From assembly GCA_937898675.1 (NCBI GenBank), contig CALEJB010000011.1, positions 1 through 23,523 on the forward strand: a stretch of 23,523 nucleotides of DNA, in the 5' to 3' direction. The notes beneath the pieces are model-generated. The model ran no database searches and was not told the DNA's origin. It saw nothing but the letters and a program-made list of their open reading frames with translations. Made by a program: the position numbers and the translations under genes. Positions 13,235 to 22,195 of this stretch are shown here, in pieces (within the stretch, counting starts at the first letter, position 1; the number at the start of each line of letters is the position of its first letter). The stretch is from an uncultured Prevotellaceae bacterium. GTDB lineage: Bacteria > Bacteroidota > Bacteroidia > Bacteroidales > Muribaculaceae.

Positions 13235-16200
13235 TCAAAACAATTTCTTGGTACTTGTTACTGCACCGCTCTTGTAGCGGGTAACGACGATGTTGATGCC
13301 GTTCCACGGCTCCTTGCTCTGGAGGCCGGCCATGTTCACATAGGTCACCGACTCAATCTCATCGTCGGTGAACAGTCTGCCGAGGCCTGTGTCGTCATTC
13401 AAGGTGAGGGAAACCAGCGTTACCTCTTGGGAGCCGCTGGTGGCGGTGGTGCCGTCCACATAGTTGGCGACAACATAGTAGGAGTAGGTGGCGCCGGCAA
13501 TCAGGTTGTCCACAGTGAATGAGGTTGTGCCGGGATTGATGCCCGTGACCTCGATGGCGGTGTCGCCGCCGGTCACACTGGCGTTGAAGCTTGGGGTGCC
13601 CTCATAAATCTCGATGAGCGTCATGTAGGGCGAGTTGCTTGAGTTGCTCGAGGTGATGGTAATCTGGTTGTTGGAACTGCCCGTCACGGTCCATGAATAG
13701 CTCTCACCCGCAGCAAAGGTATGGCCTACAGCCGATGTCCTTGCCGACTTGACGGTGATGTTACCCTTGCCGTTGTTGTTGTCGAGGGTGGTAATTTTTA
13801 CGGTGAAGGTGGCATTGTTGTAGCCGGCGGGAATCGTGTAAGTAATCTGGCCCTTGAAAAGCCACGAGTTGGTGAAGTACAGCACGCCGTTGCCGCCCTT
13901 TACGCTGGAGCCGCCCCACGGCGAGCGAAGCGTCACGGACTTGTAGCTGCCGGTGTACTGGCTGCCGTCGAGCACTGCAATCGGGGTAATCTCAGGCTCG
14001 TCGGGGGTATCGGGCATCGAGTCGAGGTTGACGTGCAGCGTGTAGCTCGACACGCTGGCGTTGGGCACATTGTGCGTCCAGTTGGCGGTGAAGGCGCTGG
14101 AGCCGACACCGGTGGCCGCGCCAATCACGGGCGTGGCTTTGGCAACAGTGGCGGTGCCCGTCAGCGTCACGGTCTTGCTCTGTGCGCCCTGGCTGGCCAC
14201 GGTGACGGTGGCGGTCTGCGTGCCGGCCACGGTGGGCGCATAGGTGATGGTCACGTTCACGCCGCCCTCGGCATTGGCGGCCGATATGGACGACGTGGAG
14301 ATGCCGAAGACATCTGCGCCGCTCACGCTCAGCGCTACGTTGCCGGTGAGGTCGGTGCCGGTCACCTTGAAGGTGGCAGTCTGCGTGCCGCCAAGGTTGG
14401 CGGCCATGTTCAGCGATGCGGGAGTAACGGTCAGGGTGGGCGTGGGTGCAGGCTCGTCGTCTCGGGTGGTGACGGTCTGCTCGTTGCTCCAGGCACTCTC
14501 GGTGCCGTCGGTATAGACAGCTTTGACCTTATAATTGTAGGTGATGCCAGCATCCAGGCCGTTGACATCATAGAATTTGCCCGTGATGCCCGTGATGGTG
14601 ATTTCGCCAGCCGCATTGAGCGACGCATTGCCGGCATAGACCTTAATCATTGCCACATCGGCCGAGTAACTGCTGCCGGGCGAGGAGATGGAAATCACGT
14701 CGCCCGCGCTGCCCCTGACAACCCAAGTGTAGGTCTCACCAGCGGCAAAGGTGTGGCTGGTCATCGATGAATTAGTCGCCCCAACGGTGAAGTTGCCCGC
14801 ACCGTAGCTGTTGGTGACGGTGGTAATCTGCAAACTGAAGGTGGCGTTGTCGTAGCCAGCGGGGATGGTATAGGTGATCTTGCCGTTACGGCTGAGGTAG
14901 AAGGCGTTGTTGCCGGCCATGACATTGCTGCCGCCCCACGGCGCGGGCAGCGTGACTGCGGCATAACTGTCAGGGTAGTCATTGCCGTCAAGTGTGCCGA
15001 GCAGTGTGGTTGTGGGTTGTGCGGGCGTGTTTTGGTTGCCGACCATCAAGGTGTAGCTCAGCACATTGGTGCTCGCAGTCTGGTCGGTCCATGCCGCGCG
15101 GAAGCTTGAACTGGTGATGTAGTCACCGTTGGGGGCGCTCATCACTGGGTCATACTTTGCGGTGGGCTCATCGGGCTCTTCCACGCCAGTAGTAACGGTC
15201 TGTTCGTTGCTCCAGGCACTCACGGTGCCATCGGCGTAGATGGTTTTGACCTTGTAGGTGTAAGTGGTGCCTGCATCCAAGCCTGTGACATTATAATACT
15301 TGCTGGTGATGCCAGTGATGGTGCGTTCGGCCGAAGCGTTGAGCGACACATTGCCGGCATACACGTTAATCATTGCCATGTCTGGCGAGTAATTGCTGGC
15401 GGTTGAACTGATAGTAATCACATCTCCCGCACTGCCGCTGACAACCCAGGTGTAGGTCTCGCCCCTCGAGAAGGTGTGGCCCGCCGACGAGGTTCTTGTT
15501 GACTTCACAGAGAAATTTCCCGAACCATAAGAGTTGGTGACGGTGGTAATCTGTACGCTGAAGGTGGCATTGTCGTATCCGGCGGGGATGGTGAAAGTAA
15601 CCATGCCGCCGCGGTTGATGTAAATGGCGTTGTTGCCGGCCATGACACTGTTGCCGCCCCACGGCGACTTGAGTGTGATGGCGCTGTAACTGCCAGGGTA
15701 CTTGCTGCCGTCAACCGTGCCCAGCAGCGTGGTGGTGGGCTGAGCCGGAGTTCCCGGGCCGCTGACCATCAGGGTGTAGCTCGACACCTTGGAACTTGCG
15801 GTCTGGTCGGCCCATTCGGCACGGAAGCCCGAACTGGTGACGTGGTCGGCATTGGGTGCGCTCATCACGGGAACATACTTGGTGCTGGGAGCCTTGGTCG
15901 CGGTGCCCGTCAGGGACACAACCTGGGCCTCGGCGCCCTCAGTCGACACATTGATGGCAGCGTTGTGGGTGCCTACTGCGGTGGGCGCATAGGTGACGGT
16001 CACGTCAACACCGTTCATGGCATCAGTGGCCGTGATGGACGAGGTGGAGATGCCAAAGACGTTCACGCCGCTCATGGTCAGCATGACGTTGTCGGTGAGG
16101 TCGGTGCCAGTCACCCTGAATGTGGCGGTGGACATCTCACCGGCATAGGCCGACATGCCGAGCGAAGCAGGTGTCACGGTGAGTGTGGGAGGTCCCGCGG

Positions 16201-18469
16201 GCTCGTCGGGACTGAGGTCTATCTCCTGGGTGTTGCTCCATGCGCTCTCGGTACCGTTGATGTAAACGGCCTTGACCTTATAGACAAAGGTGCCGGTGGT
16301 GTCAAGGTTGCTAATGATGTGGGACTTGTCGGTAATGCCCGTGATTGTGCGCATGGTGCTGCTGCCCGTCTCGCTGGTGCCGATGGGGCTGTTGAACGAT
16401 GCATTGCCGGCAATGATTTCAATCTTGCGGATGCCCACAATGTTGTCGATAGAGCCGATAGAAATCCTGTCGCTTCCCATGCAGTTAAGTACAAAGGTGT
16501 ACTCAGTGCCGTTGTCGGTCAGGGCTTGGCGCCTGGAGTCGACCTTGGTGCCAACCTTCAGGGTTGTGCTGCCATAATTGCTCGAGTAGTAGGAGTTGGC
16601 GGTCACCTTGACGGTTACTTTGTTGGTGCCCGAAATGTTGTAGTCGGGCGATTCAAGAATGCCGCCGGTGATGAGCATGCCCGTGTTGGCAAACACTGGC
16701 GCCAATGATGTCCATCCGCCGCCCAGATAGCCGTTAAGGTAGGCCGAAATGTCAGTCAGATAGCCATCGGAGTTTTTGACCGGCTGAACATTGGCCAGGT
16801 CGATGCTGTAAATCAGGTTGGCCGTGGGCAGGGTGCTCTTCTCGTTGACCTGCAGGGTGTAGCTCACGACATTGACATTTGGTGTCTCGTCGGTCCAGAT
16901 GGCGCGAAAGCCCGTGCCGATGATGTCATTAGCGGTGGGAGCGGTCATCACGGGAGTGTAAGTCTCGATGGCGGCGGGTTGCGCGTTGCCTGTCATCGAC
17001 ACGCCCACCTCGGCTGCGCCGTTGCTCAGCAGCTTGACGTTGGCCATGTGGGTGCCTGCGGCACAGGGCATGTAGGTCACGGTGACCGTGGCTCCGCTGG
17101 CGGCCGCACTGGCGCTGATGGTAGAAGGCGACACGCTATAAACGCCGTTGGCATCGGTCAGTTGCAGATCAATGTCGTCGGTGAGGTTGATGCCAGTGAC
17201 GGTAAAGGTCTTGGTCTCAGTCCCCCCGATAACGGTGTTGAATCCAAGCGTTGAGGGGGTGACTGTAATGCGTGGGATGGTGCTCGAAGCCGGCGGCTGG
17301 ATGCCGATGACCATCTGCTGATATACGCTGAAGTTATAAGTGTTGTAGCCAAAGGAGTTGAGGGCACACCAGCCGTTGCCCGTGCCGCTCCAGCCAAAGT
17401 TGACATGGTACTTGCCGGTGGAACTGTTGTAGCCGTCGATGTTGAACGAGTGGCCTCCGCCAGTAGTACTCACGGCACAAAAAACAACGGGACGACCCGC
17501 CGACATCTCCTCCTGAATCATTGCGGCCCACTCTGTGTCGCTGTAGAGGGTGGTGCCGCCGCTGTAGGCGCTGGTCTTTTTCACGGTGCGGGCGCTGGAG
17601 GCGTCATAGCCGAAGAAGGTGAACGCGTCACAGATGTTGCCCACGCTGTCCACATTCACGCCGCTGCCGCCTGCCGACGAAGTGCCATATTCCATGCGCT
17701 CGGCTTGCCCCACATAGTGCATCAGCGTGGCCACTGCATTGCTCTGGGCGGTGGTATAGCCGCTGGCGTAACTGTCAAGCATGTTTGCCCAGTCAAAGGT
17801 CGTGGAAGGCAGCACCGGATGGGTATAACTCTTGGTGCCGTAGCTCGAGTAGCTGATGACCGACTCATAGCCGGGGACATCGGGAGTCGCGGCAGTGGGA
17901 TATTTCCAGTAGTGGAACACCATCGCGGCCGATGTGGCGGGACACCCCGTCAGGCACTGGTAGTTGAGAAATTTAAGCTGGTTGTTGTAAGGCGCCGACT
18001 GGTCCCAGTTGCTGGTCAGCAGCGGGCCATAGACGCCCGAACGCAAAGACCTGCCGTTTCCCGAGGGAAGCAGCAGGTTAGGGCGTAGGTTGGGGTTGCG
18101 TTGAAGAAACATGATCTGGTCTCGGTACTGGCCCAGCAGGTCCTGCAGGCCAGGAGGGATGCTGCTCACGTTGGGCAGGGGGTGGTCACCGACCATGAGG
18201 ATTTCCTCGGCTCGGTCGTCACCCGCAACAACGATGAAGTTGGAGGGCGTGTTGTAGATGTAATAAACGGGGTCGGCAACTTTGCCTTCGCCTGTTTCGG
18301 CCTTGAGCAGCACCGGCACAATTGCAGCCGGAGACATCAATTTGCCCGCATACAACTCATTAATTAAAAAGCGTTGCGCCTTCATCATGGCCGTCGTCTG
18401 ATCAACAGGTGCGGCGGACAATGACATCGTCACCAACGCAGCAGTCAGTAAATAAATAAATCTCTTCAT
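13235..18469 (-). CDS. Secreted C10-family cysteine protease, multidomain
   Basis: A 1744-residue precursor. Residues 1-19 are a signal peptide (MKRFIYLLTAALVTMSLSA). About 20-135 is the inhibitory propeptide of streptopain-type enzymes (AQRFLINELY, NFIVVAGDDRAEEIL). The catalytic domain (about 140-395) has the nucleophile Cys176 in LTGCPATSAAM, His340 in GGGHSFNIDGY, and HVNFGWSG near 357-362, so all key residues are present. The C-terminal two-thirds alternate three Ig-like modules of about 95 residues (400-495, 760-858, 1344-1441; VTPASL...TFxVTGTDL...VTYAPT...LTGTAT) with four Fn3-like modules of about 235 residues (502-752, 865-1095, 1104-1336, 1443-1687), each split by a beta-sandwich-like insert. 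The end (VTYVNMAGLQ...GINIVVTRYKSG...TKKLF) looks like a type IX secretion sorting signal. It is likely extracellular or surface-attached and could cleave host or bacterial proteins; the target is unknown. Confidence 0.87.
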   Translation of the reverse strand: MKRFIYLLTAALVTMSLSAAPVDQTTAMMKAQRFLINELYAGKLMSPAAIVPVLLKAETGEGKVADPVYYIYNTPSNFIVVAGDDRAEEILMVGDHPLPNVSSIPPGLQDLLGQYRDQIMFLQRNPNLRPNLLLPSGNGRSLRSGVYGPLLTSNWDQSAPYNNQLKFLNYQCLTGCPATSAAMVFHYWKYPTAATPDVPGYESVISYSSYGTKSYTHPVLPSTTFDWANMLDSYASGYTTAQSNAVATLMHYVGQAERMEYGTSSAGGSGVNVDSVGNICDAFTFFGYDASSARTVKKTSAYSGGTTLYSDTEWAAMIQEEMSAGRPVVFCAVSTTGGGHSFNIDGYNSSTGKYHVNFGWSGTGNGWCALNSFGYNTYNFSVYQQMVIGIQPPASSTIPRITVTPSTLGFNTVIGGTETKTFTVTGINLTDDIDLQLTDANGVYSVSPSTISASAAASGATVTVTYMPCAAGTHMANVKLLSNGAAEVGVSMTGNAQPAAIETYTPVMTAPTANDIIGTGFRAIWTDETPNVNVVSYTLQVNEKSTLPTANLIYSIDLANVQPVKNSDGYLTDISAYLNGYLGGGWTSLAPVFANTGMLITGGILESPDYNISGTNKVTVKVTANSYYSSNYGSTTLKVGTKVDSRRQALTDNGTEYTFVLNCMGSDRISIGSIDNIVGIRKIEIIAGNASFNSPIGTSETGSSTMRTITGITDKSHIISNLDTTGTFVYKVKAVYINGTESAWSNTQEIDLSPDEPAGPPTLTVTPASLGMSAYAGEMSTATFRVTGTDLTDNVMLTMSGVNVFGISTSSITATDAMNGVDVTVTYAPTAVGTHNAAINVSTEGAEAQVVSLTGTATKAPSTKYVPVMSAPNADHVTSSGFRAEWADQTASSKVSSYTLMVSGPGTPAQPTTTLLGTVDGSKYPGSYSAITLKSPWGGNSVMAGNNAIYINRGGMVTFTIPAGYDNATFSVQITTVTNSYGSGNFSVKSTRTSSAGHTFSRGETYTWVVSGSAGDVITISSTASNYSPDMAMINVYAGNVSLNASAERTITGITSKYYNVTGLDAGTTYTYKVKTIYADGTVSAWSNEQTVTTGVEEPDEPTAKYDPVMSAPNGDYITSSSFRAAWTDQTASTNVLSYTLMVGNQNTPAQPTTTLLGTLDGNDYPDSYAAVTLPAPWGGSNVMAGNNAFYLSRNGKITYTIPAGYDNATFSLQITTVTNSYGAGNFTVGATNSSMTSHTFAAGETYTWVVRGSAGDVISISSPGSSYSADVAMIKVYAGNASLNAAGEITITGITGKFYDVNGLDAGITYNYKVKAVYTDGTESAWSNEQTVTTRDDEPAPTPTLTVTPASLNMAANLGGTQTATFKVTGTDLTGNVALSVSGADVFGISTSSISAANAEGGVNVTITYAPTVAGTQTATVTVASQGAQSKTVTLTGTATVAKATPVIGAATGVGSSAFTANWTHNVPNASVSSYTLHVNLDSMPDTPDEPEITPIAVLDGSQYTGSYKSVTLRSPWGGSSVKGGNGVLYFTNSWLFKGQITYTIPAGYNNATFTVKITTLDNNNGKGNITVKSARTSAVGHTFAAGESYSWTVTGSSNNQITITSSNSSNSPYMTLIEIYEGTPSFNASVTGGDTAIEVTGINPGTTSFTVDNLIAGATYSYYVVANYVDGTTATSGSQEVTLVSLTLNDDTGLGRLFTDDEIESVTYVNMAGLQSKEPWNGINIVVTRYKSGAVTSTKKLF
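14461..15877 (-). repeat. Tandem module repeat inside the C10 protease gene
   Basis: Two adjacent units of about 700 bp (residues 865-1095, then 1104-1336) are closely similar: PVMSAPN, SSYTLMV/LSYTLMV, PAQPTTTLLGT, PWGG, VMAGNNA, TIPAGYDNATFS, QITTVTNSYG, GSAGDVI and DGT.SAWSNEQTVTT recur at matching places. More diverged copies occupy about 16213-16966 and 13408-14143. The two close copies suggest recent duplication and are a likely site of unequal recombination. Confidence 0.8.
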
Positions 18470-18530
18470 AATCCCCTTTAGTTATAATGTATAATGGTAA
18501 AAATTCTGGTTAATAAGCTTTACAGTGCCG

Positions 18531-18561
18531 CAAAGATAATATACTTTTTTAATTACGGAAA
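18531..18561 (-). promoter_or_regulatory. Candidate promoter of the C10 protease gene
   Basis: On the minus strand TATCTTTG (18538-18531) matches TAnnTTTG, and a 3-of-4 -33 element TTTC (18561-18558) lies 19 bases upstream. The predicted leader before the ATG at 18469 is about 55 nt. Confidence 0.55.
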
Positions 18562-18655
18562 TTTTTATGCAATTATTTGTTGAAAAGTGTAACTATTTTG
18601 TCGCAAAATGATAAATTTTAAAAAAATGTGCTGACTTTTTATTAAATCAACATTG

Positions 18656-18687
18656 TTTGGATTTGGATTAATATTTAATTATCTTTG
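18656..18687 (+). promoter_or_regulatory. Consensus promoter of the DUF2461 gene
   Basis: TTTG (18656-18659) and TATCTTTG (18680-18687) are exactly 20 bases apart, a full match to the Bacteroidetes primary promoter. The predicted start is near 18694, with a leader of about 37 nt before the ATG at 18731. The 261-bp divergent spacer with the protease gene is otherwise AT-rich and featureless. Confidence 0.7.
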
Positions 18688-18730
18688 CACTAATTTTTTG
18701 AACATATTATCACAATAAATACAACACGGC

Positions 18731-19399
18731 ATGAAATCAGCAAGCAATATGCGCGAGGTGCTGGCGTTCCTCAAGCGCCTGTCGGCCAACAACGACCGCT
18801 CGTGGTTCAAGGAGCGCAAGGCGGCAGAGTATGACCCCCTGCGGCAGGCGTGGGAACAGGACATGGAGCGCCTCATCGCCATGGTGGTGGACTTTGACCC
18901 CATGGCGCGGGGACTCACCGTCAGGGACAGTGTGTACCGCATCTACCGCGACACGCGTTTCTCGCACGACAAGCGGCCCTACAAGGACTACTTTTCGGGC
19001 GTCATTGGCAAGGGCGGGCGGCACACTGTGCAGTCGTGCTACTATGTCCACTTTGGGGCGCAGGACCTGCTGCTGGGCGGCGGCATCTGGCAGCCCGACA
19101 AGGCTGTGCTGGACCGCCTGCGCGCGCTCATCGACGCCGAGGGCGACGAGTTTCTCGCCCTCGTCAGCGAGCCGGCGTTTGCCGATCGCTACCGCTGGTC
19201 GTCGCGGTCGCTCATGCGCATGCCCAAGGGCTGGCCCGACGACCACCCCCTGGCCCGGTTCATCAAGATGAAGGAATACCTGCTGGAGATGCGCCTCGAC
19301 GAGCGCTACTTTGACTGCGACGACTGGGTAGCGCGTGTCGCCCAGGACCTCCAGCCCCTCCACCCCCTGCACCAGTTCCTGAACTATGTGTTTGAGTGA
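18731..19399 (+). CDS. DUF2461-family protein
   Basis: A 222-residue cytosolic protein matching the uncharacterised DUF2461 family (TIGR02453-type) in length and pattern: FLKRLSANNDRSWFKERKAAEY at the N-terminus, then VYRIYRDTRFSHDKRPYKDYFSG, GGGIWQPDK and RMPKGWPDDHPLARFIKMKEYL. These are the standard family blocks. No biochemical function is firmly known for the family and I assign none. It has its own consensus promoter, stands between a divergent protease gene and the pyrophosphatase gene, and is followed by only a weak small hairpin (19415-19429), so read-through cannot be excluded. Confidence 0.85.
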   Translation: MKSASNMREVLAFLKRLSANNDRSWFKERKAAEYDPLRQAWEQDMERLIAMVVDFDPMARGLTVRDSVYRIYRDTRFSHDKRPYKDYFSGVIGKGGRHTVQSCYYVHFGAQDLLLGGGIWQPDKAVLDRLRALIDAEGDEFLALVSEPAFADRYRWSSRSLMRMPKGWPDDHPLARFIKMKEYLLEMRLDERYFDCDDWVARVAQDLQPLHPLHQFLNYVFE

Positions 19400-19695
19400 A
19401 TAGGGGAATCGATGCTTACAGATTGTAAGTTAGGATTTTGCCAGCAATTGTGGGTAAAATCTGTTCTTTTTGCTACACTAATGGGGCTAAAGTGGCGTGT
19501 TTTGCCACAATATTTGCCCATTTAACGGCACTAAACGGCAAAAAATCGGTAAATGGGTGTTAATTTTCAACATTTATGGTGTGCGGTAATGAAAAAAGTA
19601 CTACTTTTGTCTCGGGCTCTGCCGAAGGGGCCCCGTGTATACCTTAAATGACGAAACATTTCACACAACACATAAAAAGTATTTAGAGTAGTTCA
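19400..19695 (+). promoter_or_regulatory. Upstream region of the pyrophosphatase gene
   Basis: A gene-free stretch of 296 bp. TACTTTTG (19602-19609) fits a -7 element, without a good -33 partner, and predicts a start near 19616 and a leader of about 80 nt. Upstream are overlapping inverted repeats: AATGGG (19480-19485) can pair with CCCATT (19517-19522) around an inner GTGGC/GCCAC stem, while CCCATTTA (19517-19524) can instead pair with TAAATGGG (19550-19557). ACGGCA occurs twice between the last two arms. A 6-bp hairpin GGGCTC/GGGCCC (19614-19633) lies at the predicted transcript start. Confidence 0.45.
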
Positions 19696-22116
19696 ATGAA
19701 GAAATTATCACTTTTCCTTTTGGCGGCATTGTCCTCGCTGGGGATGTATGCCAGTGAAGCCGACCTTGTGGTGCCTGAGTCGGTGCATGACTTGAGTTTT
19801 CTGCACATTGGATTCATCGTCACCGTGCTGGGCATGCTGTTTGGCCTGTACCACTTTGTCAAGACCAAAAAACTGCCCGTTCACCAGTGCATGCGCGAGA
19901 TTGGCGAGGTCATTTACAAGACTTGCTCCACCTACCTGAAGCAGCAGGGCCGTTTCCTGGCCATCCTGTTCATCTTCATCGGCGTGGTGGTAGCGTTCTA
20001 CTTTGGCGCGCTCAACGGCATGGCGTGGTGGGAAGTGCTCATCATCCTGCTGTCCACCGTGATTGGCATGCTCGGCTCCTATGCCGTGGCTGCCTACGGC
20101 ATCCGCATGAACACCTATGCCAACGCGCGCATGGCGTTTGCCTCGCTGCGCCGCGACCCGCTGCGCCTGCTCAACATCCCGTTGAACGCGGGCATGAGCA
20201 TCGGCGTGATGCTGGTGTGCGTTGAGCTGCTCATCATGCTGGTGATTCTGCTGCTCGTGCCGTGCGACCTGGCGGGCGTGTGCTTCATCGGCTTTGCTAT
20301 CGGCGAAAGCCTGGGCGCCAGCGCGTTGCGCATCGCAGGCGGCATTTTCACCAAGATTGCCGACATCGGCAGCGACCTGATGAAGGTGGTGTTCAAGATT
20401 GGTGAGGACGACCCGCGCAACCCCGGTGTGATTGCCGACTGCACGGGCGACAACGCCGGCGACAGCGTGGGCCCGACGGCCGACGGCTTTGAGACCTACG
20501 GCGTGACGGGCGTGGCCCTGGTGTCGTTTATCCTGCTTGCCGTGAACAACCCCGATGTGCAAAAAGACCTGCTGATTTGGATTTTCTCGATGCGCATCCT
20601 CATGGTCATCACCTCGGTGGTGGCCTACTGGATCAACAAGGGCGTGTGCCGGGCCAAGTATGCCGGCAAGGACACGCTGGACTTTGAGAAGCCGCTCACG
20701 AGTCTCGTATGGATTGCTTCGCTGCTCAGTATCGCAGTCACCTACATTGTGTCTTACTTCCAGCTGGGCAGCTTGGGCGCCAACCTGTGGTGGCAGCTGG
20801 CGAGCGTCATCTCGCTGGGCACACTGGGCGCAGCATTGATTCCCGAGATTACCAAAGTGTTCACCTCGCCCAAGTCGGGCCATGTCCAGGAGGTGGTCAA
20901 GGCCTCGCATCACGGTGGCGCGTCGCTGAATATCCTGAGCGGATTTGTAGCGGGCAACTTCTCGGGCTTCTGGACCGGACTGGCGTTTGCCCTGCTGATG
21001 TTTGCGGGCTATGCCTTCTCAATTGACATTCCCGCAGACATGATGGTCTATCCCGCCATCTTTGCCTTTGGCTTGGTGGCCTTTGGCATGCTGGGCATGG
21101 GCCCCGTGACCATCGCCGTTGACAGCTATGGCCCCGTGACCGACAACGCCCAGAGCGTGTATGAACTTTCGCTCATCGAAGAAGTGCCCGACAAGGACGC
21201 GCAGATTGAGCGCGACTTTGGCTTCAAGCCCGACTGGGAGAAGGCCAAGCATTACCTGGAAGAGAACGACGGCGCGGGCAACACCTTCAAGGCCACTGCC
21301 AAGCCGGTGCTCATCGGCACAGCCGTGGTGGGCGCCACAACGATGATTTTCTCCATCATCCTGGTGATTCAAAAGACCCTGGGCGTTGACCCCGCGAGCC
21401 TGCTCAACCTGCTCAATGCCTACACCATCATCGGCTTCCTGTTGGGCGGCTGCGTCATCTACTGGTTTACCGGCGCATCAACCCAGGCTGTGACCGTGGG
21501 CGCCAACCGCGCCGTGGCATTCATCAAGGACCACATCAAGCTCGACCCCAACGCCCCCAAGAAGGCCGACACCAAGTCGTCGGTCGAGGTGGTGAAGATT
21601 TGTACCCAGTATGCCCAAAAGGGTATGTTCAACATCTTCTTGGCCATCTTCTTCTTTGCGCTGGGCATCGCCTGTCTGGCGTCGCCGGGCAGCGTGGGCG
21701 GCGACAACGCCGTGTCGTTGTTTGTGTCCTACCTGATTTCGATTGCCCTGTTCGGTCTGTTCCAGGCCGTGTTTATGGCCAATGCCGGCGGCAGTTGGGA
21801 CAACAGCAAGAAGGTTGTCGAGGTTGACCTGGACCTCAAGGGCACCGACCTGCACGACGCATCGGTGGTGGGCGACACCGTGGGCGACCCCTTCAAGGAC
21901 ACCTCGAGCGTCTCGCTCAACCCCATCATCAAGTTCACCACGCTGTTTGGCTTGCTCGCCATGGAGATGGCCATCAGCGACAACTTCCGCGCCGTGGCGC
22001 CCTGGGTGGGCATCGTGTTGGTGCTGGTAGCCATCTACTTTGTGTGGCGCTCGTTCTACCGCATGCGCATCGACGACAGCATCGAGAACATCCTCAAGAG
22101 CTACGGCAAGCAGTAA
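19696..22116 (+). CDS. hppA: Membrane-bound ion-translocating pyrophosphatase, divergent type
   Basis: An 806-residue, multi-helix inner membrane protein that hydrolyses pyrophosphate and pumps H+ and/or Na+. The catalytic blocks are visible in order: DIGSDLMK (223-230, canonical DVGADLVGK), EDDPRNP (237-243), GDNAGDSVG (251-259), GPVTDNAQSV (479-488) and, near the end, VVGDTVGDPFKDTSSVSLNPIIK. GNTFKAT (528-534) has Lys532 at the site where K+-dependent enzymes carry Ala, which by established rules predicts K+ independence. Departures from the common type are an N-terminal signal-like segment (MKKLSLFLLAALSSLGMYA), TDNAQSVYELS in place of the usual DNAGGIAEM, and a charged stretch at 494-527. 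These recall the divergent, Na+-regulated H+-pumping subfamily; that placement, and so the ion specificity, is inference. It is monocistronic, with its own terminator. Confidence 0.9.
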   Translation: MKKLSLFLLAALSSLGMYASEADLVVPESVHDLSFLHIGFIVTVLGMLFGLYHFVKTKKLPVHQCMREIGEVIYKTCSTYLKQQGRFLAILFIFIGVVVAFYFGALNGMAWWEVLIILLSTVIGMLGSYAVAAYGIRMNTYANARMAFASLRRDPLRLLNIPLNAGMSIGVMLVCVELLIMLVILLLVPCDLAGVCFIGFAIGESLGASALRIAGGIFTKIADIGSDLMKVVFKIGEDDPRNPGVIADCTGDNAGDSVGPTADGFETYGVTGVALVSFILLAVNNPDVQKDLLIWIFSMRILMVITSVVAYWINKGVCRAKYAGKDTLDFEKPLTSLVWIASLLSIAVTYIVSYFQLGSLGANLWWQLASVISLGTLGAALIPEITKVFTSPKSGHVQEVVKASHHGGASLNILSGFVAGNFSGFWTGLAFALLMFAGYAFSIDIPADMMVYPAIFAFGLVAFGMLGMGPVTIAVDSYGPVTDNAQSVYELSLIEEVPDKDAQIERDFGFKPDWEKAKHYLEENDGAGNTFKATAKPVLIGTAVVGATTMIFSIILVIQKTLGVDPASLLNLLNAYTIIGFLLGGCVIYWFTGASTQAVTVGANRAVAFIKDHIKLDPNAPKKADTKSSVEVVKICTQYAQKGMFNIFLAIFFFALGIACLASPGSVGGDNAVSLFVSYLISIALFGLFQAVFMANAGGSWDNSKKVVEVDLDLKGTDLHDASVVGDTVGDPFKDTSSVSLNPIIKFTTLFGLLAMEMAISDNFRAVAPWVGIVLVLVAIYFVWRSFYRMRIDDSIENILKSYGKQ

Positions 22117-22150
22117 CGCTCAGTTGAGCTAAAAAGTTTGCGGACACTAT

Positions 22151-22195
22151 CCCCGCGTCACACAGGTCGCGACCTGTGAGACGCGGGGTTTTTTT
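22151..22195 (+). terminator. Strong rho-independent terminator after hppA
   Basis: CCCCGCGTC (22151-22159) pairs with GACGCGGGG (22180-22188). After one A-A mismatch an inner perfect palindrome CACAGGTCG/CGACCTGTG continues the stem, and seven T follow (22189-22195). It starts 34 bases after the hppA stop codon. Confidence 0.9.

Noticed and set aside
13721..14770. 349-codon plus-strand frame opposite the C10 protease gene
   Set aside because: Gly/Arg-rich shadow of the repeat-rich protease gene. Its pseudo-repeats simply mirror the protease modules.
14461..15877. CRISPR-like repetition
   Set aside because: The repeats are long coding modules in one frame, not short repeats with unique spacers; the 69-bp units at 22803-23265 are likewise coding LRR units.
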